Assembly: GCA_937892865.1 (NCBI GenBank)
Contig: CALBJG010000045.1
Span: 1-24,449, forward strand
Source: an uncultured Clostridia bacterium
GTDB taxonomy: Bacteria; Bacillota; Clostridia; Oscillospirales; Oscillospiraceae
Length of the DNA stretch: 24,449 nt
Direction of reading: 5' to 3'
Numbering within the stretch: position 1 is the first letter of the stretch; each line of letters opens with the position of its first letter. The position numbers were made by a program, and so were the translations under genes. The notes beneath the pieces were generated by a model that was given only the letters and a program-made list of their open reading frames with translations, searched no databases and was not told where the DNA came from. Shown here one piece after another: positions 7,098 through 14,451 of this stretch.

Positions 7098-10076
7098 GTG
7101 TCAGAGCCAAGGCTGATTTCGCCGATGCTTGATAATTATCTTATGGGCGACCCCGTCAGTGAGCATGACGGTGTCAGATGCTGTCCTGCAATGCATAAAG
7201 ACACGGAAGAAAAGTATTTAGTAAAGATTATTTCTGTCCCTGCAAACAAAGGAAGTCTTGATGCGCTGTTACTAACCGGTGCATATGCAAACGAGGCAGA
7301 AGCATCGTCATATTTTGAAGAATTGGCAAATGATGTAGTCAACGAAATCCAAGTGCTTAATAAACTGTCGGAACTTGAGGGTTTTCTTCCTTTTGAGGCC
7401 TATCAGATGGAGCCTATGGAAGATACCATCGGTTATGATATTTACATTCTCAGTTCCTATAAAAGAACACTGGAAAAGCAGTTTAAGCGCGTTCCAATGA
7501 CGCACTTGTCTGCAATTAATCTTGGTATCGATCTGTGCGCTGCGCTTACAGTTTGCCGCAGAAGCGGATATATTTATGCGGATCTGAAACCTGGAAATGT
7601 TTATGTTTGTGACGGTGGCGCTTATCGTATCGGCGATTTGGGTTTTCTTCCTTTAAACGGTCTGAAATACACATCTCTGCCGGACAAATACCGTAGCGCT
7701 TACACGGCGCCTGAGATCACCGATGCTTTTTCTGATCTCAACACAACAATCGACATTTATGCTGCCGGTTTGATCTTATACCAAGCATATAATGACGGCA
7801 TCCTTCCCTCTTATGAAGGCCTTGAGCCTGGTGCTGCCTTGCCTGCCCCGGCATATGCTGACTATGAGATCGCCGAAATCATTTTGAAAGCTTGCGCATA
7901 TAACCCGGAAGACCGTTGGCAGGACCCTGAAGAGATGGGTCAGGCATTGATTTCCTATATGCAACGAAACGGCGTTAACGATACGCCGATCGTTCCGCAA
8001 AATTCTCCTGAACAGATTGAGGAAGAAACCGTTATCGATGATGCGCAGACATATTCTGAATCAAATTCGGAAAATATCGATGAGCCTGTAGGTTTATATG
8101 AACAATCTGAATCCGAGGATTTACAGCAGGATGTACAAAACGAAAGTGAATCTGATGCCACAGATTTTGCCGATGCAGAAGTGACAGAGGATTCCATTTA
8201 TACAGAAGATGAACACGGCAATCTGACTTTCCTCGATGAAGATTCCTCTGACGAAACAGCGCCGGAAAACGACATAGATAATGTGAATTACGATGAGGTT
8301 TCCGATGAAGTTTCTGAAATTATGAATCAAGCAGATGCATTGATCTCCCACCCCACACCGGATCCTGTTGTACCGCCAGAAAAAATTGATATTCCTATGC
8401 CGGAACCGATCGTTATTGAAGAACAGACAGTTGAAGAACAGGTTGATGAATTCTCCGAAGTTTCTGAAACAAATAACGACGATAATGCTGAAGAGGCAAC
8501 CATTGATGACGCCGATGACGACGATGAAGCAACAGACGAAGAACAGACAGATGAGCTTCCCGTCAAAGTCGGTAAACTGGTGCGAAATGTTTGCATTGCA
8601 TTTGCCGCACTCATTTTGATTTTAGGCGCATTCTTCTACTATCGGTTTGTTTATACACAGCATGTTTCTATTCAGGTTACAGGTTCCGAAGGTGTACTCA
8701 CTGTTTATGTTGACAGTAAATTTGATGAAGAAAAACTAACTGTCGTTTGTACCGACACATATGGCAATCAGTTGACAAAGCCCGTCGAGGACGGAAAATC
8801 CGTCTTCACGGACCTTCTCCCCAATGCCGCATATACAGTTGAAGTTAAAGTCCAAGGATTCCACAGATTGACCGGCAAAACATCAACAGCATATTCAACC
8901 CCATCCCAAACCACGATTGTGCAATTCAGCGCAGTATGTGGCGCAGAGGACGGCAGCGCTATTTTGAATTTCGCCGTTGATGGTATTGATGCTGACCAAT
9001 GGAAGATTCGCTACAACGCTTCTGATGAAACCGAAAAAGAAGTTATTTTTACCGGTCATATTGCTACTGTGAATGGTTTGACCATTGGCAAAGAATACAC
9101 ATTCACTGTTGAACCTTTGGATGCTGAATTCTTTACCGGTGAAAATACTATCAAGTTCATTGCATCGAAGCTTGTTCGCGCTGAAAATCTCGAAATCGTT
9201 TCTTTTGCAGACGGCAAGTTATCAGTTAAATGGTCTTCCCCTGCTGATGTTTCCGTTGAAAGTTGGTCGGTACATTGTTATGACGGCGCTGATTACAACG
9301 AAACGATCCTGGTAACAACAAACAGCGCAGAATTTACAGATATTGATGTCGACTCTTCTTACACTGTTGAAGTCACAGCAGCTGGAATGCACTACGGCGA
9401 ACAGATTTTTGTTGCCAAGAATCCGCTTCATATAACGAATTTTGCGGCAAATGTTAAGACACCGGAAACGATTACGCTTCGTTGGGACAGTGACAACACA
9501 GTATCTGATGCCGGTTGGGTCTTAAAATATAAACTCGACCAGTCTGCAGAAAAGGAGATTTCCGGTTTTAAAGATAATTCTGTACAGATTCCTGGTGTTC
9601 CTGCCGGTTCAATATGTAACTTTACACTGACTGCTGCTGATGGCGCTCCTGTGTTTGACGGAACATTTTCTTTTACAATGCCGCAGACAGAAACATTTAA
9701 CCGTTTTCAGTTAACTCCCGAAGATCTGATCATCTATATGTGCCACACCCCCAATAACAGCAATTGGACATATCGCGATATTGATATCGGCGATTATACA
9801 AAAACATATGATATTGGTGATCGTGCTTCCTTCCTGCTGACGCTTCTGAAGATCCGTGGTGAATCTACAGATGAAGTGACAACGACCTGCATCATCAAAG
9901 ATTCTGCAGGTAATGTAGTTTCCATCGGCTCTGAAACGGAAGTATGGGACGAAATGTGGGATAACGGCCATTGCGGTTTTGACCTCCCGGATCTTCCTAC
10001 AGTTGCTGGAGAATATACCGTTTACGTATATTTCGATGCGCATTTGTTGCTTTCCGATAATTTCACAATGGAATAA
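7098..10076 (+). CDS. Membrane Ser/Thr-protein-kinase-like protein with external FN3-like domains
   Basis: The protein has 992 residues. Residues 1-290 form a protein-kinase-like fold: Lys43 (YLVKII) in the VAIK position, Glu83 in helix C, YADLKPGN (Asp162, Asn167) as catalytic loop, GDLG (Asp180) for DFG, and APE at 204-206. The His-Arg of HRD is replaced by Tyr-Ala and the glycine-rich loop is not recognisable, so it is a divergent non-RD kinase whose activity is uncertain. Residues 300-490 are a highly acidic linker. One membrane helix lies at about 498-517. Outside follow several FN3-like beta modules and a C-terminal domain. PASTA repeats, usual in Firmicute PrkC/Stk1 kinases, are absent. 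The start is GTG at 7098, set by AAGGAGG at 7082-7088. An ATG at 7096 is out of frame and stops after six codons. Confidence 0.85.
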   Translation: MSEPRLISPMLDNYLMGDPVSEHDGVRCCPAMHKDTEEKYLVKIISVPANKGSLDALLLTGAYANEAEASSYFEELANDVVNEIQVLNKLSELEGFLPFEAYQMEPMEDTIGYDIYILSSYKRTLEKQFKRVPMTHLSAINLGIDLCAALTVCRRSGYIYADLKPGNVYVCDGGAYRIGDLGFLPLNGLKYTSLPDKYRSAYTAPEITDAFSDLNTTIDIYAAGLILYQAYNDGILPSYEGLEPGAALPAPAYADYEIAEIILKACAYNPEDRWQDPEEMGQALISYMQRNGVNDTPIVPQNSPEQIEEETVIDDAQTYSESNSENIDEPVGLYEQSESEDLQQDVQNESESDATDFADAEVTEDSIYTEDEHGNLTFLDEDSSDETAPENDIDNVNYDEVSDEVSEIMNQADALISHPTPDPVVPPEKIDIPMPEPIVIEEQTVEEQVDEFSEVSETNNDDNAEEATIDDADDDDEATDEEQTDELPVKVGKLVRNVCIAFAALILILGAFFYYRFVYTQHVSIQVTGSEGVLTVYVDSKFDEEKLTVVCTDTYGNQLTKPVEDGKSVFTDLLPNAAYTVEVKVQGFHRLTGKTSTAYSTPSQTTIVQFSAVCGAEDGSAILNFAVDGIDADQWKIRYNASDETEKEVIFTGHIATVNGLTIGKEYTFTVEPLDAEFFTGENTIKFIASKLVRAENLEIVSFADGKLSVKWSSPADVSVESWSVHCYDGADYNETILVTTNSAEFTDIDVDSSYTVEVTAAGMHYGEQIFVAKNPLHITNFAANVKTPETITLRWDSDNTVSDAGWVLKYKLDQSAEKEISGFKDNSVQIPGVPAGSICNFTLTAADGAPVFDGTFSFTMPQTETFNRFQLTPEDLIIYMCHTPNNSNWTYRDIDIGDYTKTYDIGDRASFLLTLLKIRGESTDEVTTTCIIKDSAGNVVSIGSETEVWDEMWDNGHCGFDLPDLPTVAGEYTVYVYFDAHLLLSDNFTME

Positions 10077-10084
10077 TGCAATAA

Positions 10085-10118
10085 AATACCCGGCAGTTCT
10101 GGTGATCTGCCGGGTATT
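10085..10118 (+). terminator. Probable terminator of the kinase-like gene
   Basis: A perfect 12-bp stem AATACCCGGCAG / CTGCCGGGTATT has a 10-nt loop and starts 8 bp after the stop codon. The T-run (six T) comes only after about 9 further bases, so the terminator is not textbook. It insulates the kinase-like gene from the aromatic operon. Confidence 0.7.
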
Positions 10119-10153
10119 ATCAACAATTTTTTCGAAAAATACAGTTTTAGGGG

Positions 10154-10182
10154 TTGAAATCTGAAATTTGTAGAGTTATACT
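10154..10182 (+). promoter_or_regulatory. Promoter of the aromatic amino acid operon
   Basis: TTGAAA (10154-10159) and TATACT (10177-10182) are separated by exactly 17 bp, with five of six consensus matches in each hexamer. The expected start is near 10189. The transcript would begin about 13 nt before the ribosome binding site of the leader ORF. Confidence 0.82.
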
Positions 10183-10213
10183 GTTTACAGATATTTGTTT
10201 CGGAGGCAACGCG

Positions 10214-10282
10214 ATGAAAGGTATAAAGAATTCTGCATACTTCTTTTATACCTACTATTACTTTTTTAACTGTAAAAAGTAA
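10214..10282 (+). CDS. Tyr/Phe-rich leader peptide of the aromatic operon
   Basis: This 22-codon ORF begins with ATG 7 nt after a CGGAGG site (10201-10206). It reads MKGIKNSA, then YFFYTYYYFF, then NCKK and TAA. Five Tyr and four Phe codons fall within ten consecutive codons (10238-10267), and there is no Trp codon. The ORF lies between the operon promoter and an intrinsic terminator just ahead of aroF. Ribosome stalling at the aromatic codons when charged tRNA-Tyr or tRNA-Phe is scarce would alter folding of the leader RNA. The peptide itself probably has no further role. The position, the ribosome binding site and the codon content make chance unlikely, although the mechanism is inferred and not demonstrated. 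Confidence 0.85.
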   Translation: MKGIKNSAYFFYTYYYFFNCKK

Positions 10283-10324
10283 TAGCGTTTTGTGCTGCAA
10301 AGAATATCTTTTTATTTGTAATTA

Positions 10325-10360
10325 AGCCGCACAGATGCATTTCTGTGCGGTTATCTTTTT
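10325..10360 (+). terminator. Intrinsic terminator (attenuator) before aroF
   Basis: The perfect stem CCGCACAGA / TCTGTGCGG has a 6-nt loop and is followed by TTATCTTTTT. It ends one base before the aroF ribosome binding site AGGAG (10361-10365). A terminator between a promoter and its first structural gene implies conditional readthrough. Confidence 0.88.
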
Positions 10361-10374
10361 AGGAGTTGATAAGT

Positions 10375-11376
10375 ATGATTGCTGTTCTGAAACACGGTAC
10401 GACCCAGGAACAAAAAGAACATTTGATTTCCTGGCTCAAACATATGAATTTGGATGTTCACCTCTCTGAAGGCCAGGAAATCACAGTAATTGGCTTGATC
10501 GGTGACACCAGCCGCGTAGATATGGAACTTTTGGGAAGTCTTGAGATCGTAGAAAGTGTCAAACGCGTTTCTGAACCCTATAAACAAGCAAACCGAAAAT
10601 TCCATCCCAAGGACAGCGTCATTTCCGTTGGTAACGCGAAATTCGGCGGCGGCAATTTTGCAATGATCGCAGGTCCTTGTTCTGTAGAATCTGAAGAACA
10701 GATCATTTATGTTGCCAATGCTGTAAAAGAATCCGGTGCTGATGTTCTTCGTGGCGGCGCATTCAAACCCAGAACTTCCCCTTACGCATTTCAGGGACTG
10801 AAAGATGAGGGTATCCGCTTACTGTTAGAAGCAAAAAAAGCATCAGGTCTGCCCATTATTACGGAAATTATGAACATCCGTTCACTGGATCTGTTTGAAG
10901 ATGTGGATATCATTCAGGTTGGCGCTCGGAATATGCAGAATTTTGATCTTCTTCAGGAATTGGGCAAGACAAAAAAACCGATCCTTCTGAAACGCGGCTT
11001 AGCAAACACTTTACAAGAATTGCTAATGAGCGCAGAGTATATTATGAGTGAAGGAAATGAAAATATCATTCTTTGCGAACGTGGCATCAGAACCTACGAG
11101 ACATATACGAGAAACACACTTGATCTTTCCGCCGTTCCTGTGTTGCACAGTCTGACGCACCTGCCCGTTGTGGTTGATCCAAGCCATGCAACAGGTAAGG
11201 CATCTTTAGTCCCTTCAATGGCGCTTGCCGCCGCTGCTTGCGGTGCTGACGGTATTATGGTAGAGGTACACAACAATCCTGCCTGCGCGCTCTGCGACGG
11301 CGCACAATCCTTGACACCTGATCAGTTTTCAACATTAAATGCACAAATTAAAAAAGTCCGTGAGGCGATATTATGA
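10375..11376 (+). CDS. aroF: 3-deoxy-7-phosphoheptulonate (DAHP) synthase
   Basis: This enzyme condenses phosphoenolpyruvate and erythrose-4-phosphate to DAHP, the entry step of the shikimate pathway. It has 333 residues. Residues 1-70 resemble the ferredoxin-like/ACT-like regulatory domain of the Thermotoga/Bacillus type of DAHP synthase. The barrel follows with MIAGPCSVES, GGAFKPRTSPYAFQG, ILLKRG and VDPSHATGK, the conserved PEP and metal site segments. I place the start at ATG 10375, 9 nt after AGGAG; an in-frame TTG at 10366 touches the ribosome binding site and is unlikely. It is the first structural gene after the attenuator, so control there sets flux for the whole pathway. Its stop overlaps the tyrA start (ATGA). 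Allosteric feedback through the N-terminal domain is known for relatives and likely here. Confidence 0.95.
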   Translation: MIAVLKHGTTQEQKEHLISWLKHMNLDVHLSEGQEITVIGLIGDTSRVDMELLGSLEIVESVKRVSEPYKQANRKFHPKDSVISVGNAKFGGGNFAMIAGPCSVESEEQIIYVANAVKESGADVLRGGAFKPRTSPYAFQGLKDEGIRLLLEAKKASGLPIITEIMNIRSLDLFEDVDIIQVGARNMQNFDLLQELGKTKKPILLKRGLANTLQELLMSAEYIMSEGNENIILCERGIRTYETYTRNTLDLSAVPVLHSLTHLPVVVDPSHATGKASLVPSMALAAAACGADGIMVEVHNNPACALCDGAQSLTPDQFSTLNAQIKKVREAIL

Positions 11377-12203
11377 ATGTTGGAATACTCGGATTGGGTT
11401 TAATTGGCGGTTCCCTGGCGCGCGCATACGCTAAATCCGGACATACAGTTTTTGCTTATGATCTGAATACAAGTATCGTCGAATTTGCACAATTGGCAGA
11501 AGTGGTCTCTGGCCCTTTAAATGAATCATCTCTTAAAAAATGTGATTTGGTTATATTATCTGTTTATGCTGCCGCATCTGCCCAATGGCTGGAAAACAAC
11601 GCGCCTTATATCAGCAAAACGGCAATCGTTCTGGACTGCTGCGGAATCAAGAAAGAAATATGCGAGCGTTGTTTTCCTCTTGCAAAGAAATACGGTTTTA
11701 CTTTTGTCGGAGGACATCCTATGGCCGGATCCCATAATTCCGGTTTTAAGTATAGCCGTTCCAATTTGTTTCAAGGCGCGCCAATGATTCTTGTGCCTCC
11801 CCGTTTTGATGATCCCGTTTTGCTTGAACGGGTGAAAGACATTCTTTCGCCTTGCGGTTTCAAGTCTTTTTCTGTTACAACCGCTGAAGAACACGACGAA
11901 ATGATCGCATTCACATCACAAATGCCTCATATTGTAAGCAACGCATTTATCAAATCTCCTACTGCACAAAAACACAACGGATTTTCCGCCGGCAGTTATA
12001 AAGATCTCACCCGCGTAGCATGGTTAAATCCGGAAATGTGGACCGAATTGTTTTTAAGCAATCGGGATAATATTCTTTCCGAATTAACTTTATATATTGA
12101 AAATTTGCAAGCATACAAAGAAGCCATTGCCGAAAATGATCAGGCCAGACTTTATTCCTTGCTGGAAGATGGTAAGAATTGCAAAGAGAAGGTAGACGGA
12201 TGA
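11373..12203 (+). CDS. tyrA: Prephenate dehydrogenase
   Basis: TyrA oxidatively decarboxylates prephenate to 4-hydroxyphenylpyruvate with NAD(P), the committed step toward tyrosine. The 276-residue protein starts MNVGILGLGLIGGSLARAYA, a Rossmann dinucleotide-binding loop, with an acidic residue in YDLN at the end of the second strand favouring NAD. GGHPMAGSHNSGF and TSQMPHIVSNA carry the conserved catalytic histidines. It has neither a chorismate mutase domain nor a C-terminal ACT domain, so direct tyrosine feedback through ACT is not expected. It overlaps aroF upstream and aroB downstream by 4 bp (ATGA), which indicates coupled translation. Confidence 0.94.
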   Translation: MNVGILGLGLIGGSLARAYAKSGHTVFAYDLNTSIVEFAQLAEVVSGPLNESSLKKCDLVILSVYAAASAQWLENNAPYISKTAIVLDCCGIKKEICERCFPLAKKYGFTFVGGHPMAGSHNSGFKYSRSNLFQGAPMILVPPRFDDPVLLERVKDILSPCGFKSFSVTTAEEHDEMIAFTSQMPHIVSNAFIKSPTAQKHNGFSAGSYKDLTRVAWLNPEMWTELFLSNRDNILSELTLYIENLQAYKEAIAENDQARLYSLLEDGKNCKEKVDG

Positions 12204-13252
12204 AAACTATAAAAGTATCTGCCACAACAGAATACAATGTCTATATTGCAAAAGGCATCCTTGAAAACATTGGTGATTATGCTGCTTCCGTTTGTCACGC
12301 AAACAAAATTGCAATTATCAGCGACAGTAATGTGTGGCCTTTGTACGGTGGTATTGTAACAAAAAGCATAATCAATGCCGGTTTTTCCGTTTGCCATCAC
12401 ATCCTGCCAGCCGGAGAAGAAAGCAAAAACGGAGTAAACTATCTTTCCATTTTGAATTTCTTGGCTGAGAACAGACTTACAAGAACTGATTGTATTATTG
12501 CCCTTGGCGGCGGTGTTGTAGGCGATATTGCCGGCTTTGCGGCAGCAACGTATCTGCGCGGCATTTCCTATATTCAAGTCCCCACTTCCCTGCTTGCTAT
12601 GGTCGATTCGTCAGTTGGTGGAAAAACAGCGATTGATCTACCCGCAGGCAAAAACCTCGCCGGTGCATTTTGTCAACCTAAGCTTGTAGTGTGCGACTTA
12701 AACACCCTCCTCACCCTGCCTGAAAATGTATTCCGCGACGGTTGCGCTGAAGTGATCAAATATGGTGTCCTGTTCGACGCTGAACTGTTTGCCCACCTTT
12801 CAAAGAACACATTATCCTTTGATTTTTCATATGTGATTCCCCGATGCATTGAATTGAAACGGGATATTGTAGAAGCAGATGAATTTGAACAAGGTCCGCG
12901 AAAACTGCTGAATTTGGGTCATACCGTTGGTCACAGCATCGAAAAGTTAAGCAACTATCAAATTTCCCATGGTTTTGCCGTTGCCGCCGGCATGGCAATT
13001 GCTGCACGAATCGCTTCTGCTACAAAAGAATGTGATACAAATACAGCAGATCAAATTTGCGATATACTAAGTCGTTTTTCGCTTCCTGTCAATACAGAGT
13101 ATTCGGCTGATGATTTATATACTGTTTGTCTGTCTGACAAAAAGGCGTCGGCAGATTCCGTAGTGTTTGTTATGCCCAACACCGTAGGTCATTGTTCCTT
13201 GAAACCAATTCTATTCTCAAAACTGTTATCAACAATAGAGTCAGGATTATAA
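12200..13252 (+). CDS. aroB: 3-dehydroquinate synthase
   Basis: AroB cyclises DAHP to 3-dehydroquinate using NAD and a divalent metal, the second shikimate step. The protein has 350 residues from the ATG at 12200. Family signatures are present: ALGGGVVGDIAGFAAATYLR (NAD loop), QVPTSLLAMVDSSVGGKTAI, and LNLGHTVGHSIE with metal-binding His residues. PAGKNLAGAFCQP and FRDGCAEVIKYG match the substrate region. The start was chosen because it overlaps the tyrA stop as ATGA and follows AGAAGG (12187-12192). An upstream in-frame TTG at 12179 lies inside tyrA without a ribosome binding site. Only 2 bp separate its stop from aroA. Confidence 0.96.
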   Translation: MKTIKVSATTEYNVYIAKGILENIGDYAASVCHANKIAIISDSNVWPLYGGIVTKSIINAGFSVCHHILPAGEESKNGVNYLSILNFLAENRLTRTDCIIALGGGVVGDIAGFAAATYLRGISYIQVPTSLLAMVDSSVGGKTAIDLPAGKNLAGAFCQPKLVVCDLNTLLTLPENVFRDGCAEVIKYGVLFDAELFAHLSKNTLSFDFSYVIPRCIELKRDIVEADEFEQGPRKLLNLGHTVGHSIEKLSNYQISHGFAVAAGMAIAARIASATKECDTNTADQICDILSRFSLPVNTEYSADDLYTVCLSDKKASADSVVFVMPNTVGHCSLKPILFSKLLSTIESGL

Positions 13253-13254
13253 TT

Positions 13255-14451
13255 ATGGACATTTGTATCAATCCCAAAGAATTGAGCGGCAGCATCCGCG
13301 CCATCGCTTCCAAATCCCAGGCGCACCGTTTAATGATCTGTTCTGCGCTTGCCGATGCGCCAACATCGCTTGTTTGCACTGAAACAAATCAAGATATCGA
13401 AGCAACTGCTGATTGTCTTCGCTCTTTAGGCGCAAAGATCGACCGAAGCGGAACTGCATATCACATAACTCCAATTGAAAAGTTGCCACATTGCGCAGAA
13501 CTGAATTGCCGTGAAAGTGGATCGACCCTTCGCTTTATGATGCCAATCGTCGCTGCGCTTGGTGTTGATACAGCATTTCATATGTCCGGAAGACTGCCTA
13601 AGAGGCCGCTGTCACCATTGTGGGAGGTTTTGGAAGAAAAAGGATGTAAACTCTCACGCCCCACAGAATCAACTATTAGATGCACCGGCAAACTGCAACC
13701 CGGACAATTCAGGATCGAAGGTAATGTTTCAAGCCAGTTTATCAGTGGATTGTTATTTGCTCTACCTTTATTGAAAAAAGAAAGCAGAATATCCATTTTG
13801 GGAAAACTTGAGTCAAAACCTTATGTATCCATGACACAAGATGCACTGTCAAAGTTTGGTGTTGACACAAAAGACTACATACTTAAGCCGCAACATCCGT
13901 TCAATACACCCGGTAACCTTACAGTTGAGGGTGATTGGAGCAATGCTGCATTTTTCCTGGCAGCGAAGTCTCTTGGCTCTGATATCGAAGTTCAAAATTT
14001 GAATCACGGTTCTGTACAGGGTGACCGTGCTGTATTTGAAATTCTGAATGGTATGGATCAACAGCAAGTAATTGATGCTTCTGATATCCCTGATTTAGTT
14101 CCTATTCTTGCTGTGGTTGCCGGTGCCAAGAAAGGCGCTACCTTTACCAACATTGCGCGGCTGCGTTTAAAAGAATCAGACCGTGTTGATTCTGTTATTC
14201 GTATGCTTTCTGCATTAGGTATTAGGGCCACGGCTACCGAAAATACATTATGTGTTTATTCTGGTAAATTTCATTCAGGTATAGTTGACGCAGCAGGCGA
14301 TCATCGCATAGCGATGGCTGCTGCAATTGCCGCCACTGTTGCCACTGGACCTGTGCAAATTCGCGGTGCGGAGTGCGTAGCAAAATCTTATCCTTCCTTT
14401 TGGAATGAATACACTCGTTTAGGAGGACAATATGAGCAGTACATACGGTGA
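13255..14451 (+). CDS. aroA: 3-phosphoshikimate 1-carboxyvinyltransferase (EPSP synthase)
   Basis: AroA joins PEP and shikimate-3-phosphate to 5-enolpyruvylshikimate-3-phosphate, the sixth shikimate step. The protein has 398 residues, somewhat shorter than the usual 420-430. Motifs in order are SIRAIASKSQAHR (the conserved Lys and Ser near the N-terminus), ESGSTLRFMMPI, LPKRPLSPL, SSQFISGLLFALPLL, GDWSNAAFFLAA, the Asp-containing IPDLVPILAVVAG, RLRLKESDRV and DHRIAMAAA. The start at 13255 follows aroB by 2 bp with a weak AGGA site, so expression probably depends on coupling. An upstream in-frame TTG would run 21 codons into aroB and has no family similarity. Its 3' end overlaps aroC by 20 bp. 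Confidence 0.96.
   Translation: MDICINPKELSGSIRAIASKSQAHRLMICSALADAPTSLVCTETNQDIEATADCLRSLGAKIDRSGTAYHITPIEKLPHCAELNCRESGSTLRFMMPIVAALGVDTAFHMSGRLPKRPLSPLWEVLEEKGCKLSRPTESTIRCTGKLQPGQFRIEGNVSSQFISGLLFALPLLKKESRISILGKLESKPYVSMTQDALSKFGVDTKDYILKPQHPFNTPGNLTVEGDWSNAAFFLAAKSLGSDIEVQNLNHGSVQGDRAVFEILNGMDQQQVIDASDIPDLVPILAVVAGAKKGATFTNIARLRLKESDRVDSVIRMLSALGIRATATENTLCVYSGKFHSGIVDAAGDHRIAMAAAIAATVATGPVQIRGAECVAKSYPSFWNEYTRLGGQYEQYIR

Larger units (their letters stand above)
10189..10360 (+). promoter_or_regulatory. Transcription attenuator region (leader RNA) upstream of aroF
   Basis: The region from the predicted transcript start to the terminator T-run contains four possible pairings. Hairpin A:B, 10220-10230 with 10241-10252, has 11 pairs and one bulged T. 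Hairpin C:D is a perfect 12-bp stem, 10255-10266 with 10274-10285, spanning the last aromatic codons and the leader stop. A candidate antiterminator pairs 10289-10298 with 10326-10335 (nine of ten, one of them G-U). The terminator pairs 10326-10335 with 10342-10351. The last two are mutually exclusive because they share the 5' arm. The conserved T-box sequence (AGGGTGG...) is not present, so ribosome-mediated attenuation is the best explanation. Confidence 0.75.

Noticed and set aside
10189..10360. A T-box riboswitch upstream of aroF
   Set aside because: The leader is short, and the conserved T-box sequence AGGGTGGNACCGCG and the Stem I pattern are absent. The Tyr/Phe-rich ORF gives a better explanation.
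10366..10374. TTG at 10366 as the start of aroF
   Set aside because: It touches the AGGAG ribosome binding site (10361-10365), whereas ATG 10375 has the normal spacing and gives the usual N-terminus.
13192..13254. An N-terminal extension of AroA starting inside aroB
   Set aside because: The 21 extra residues have no ribosome binding site and no similarity to the family; ATG 13255 places the conserved SIRAIASKSQAHR at the usual distance from the start.
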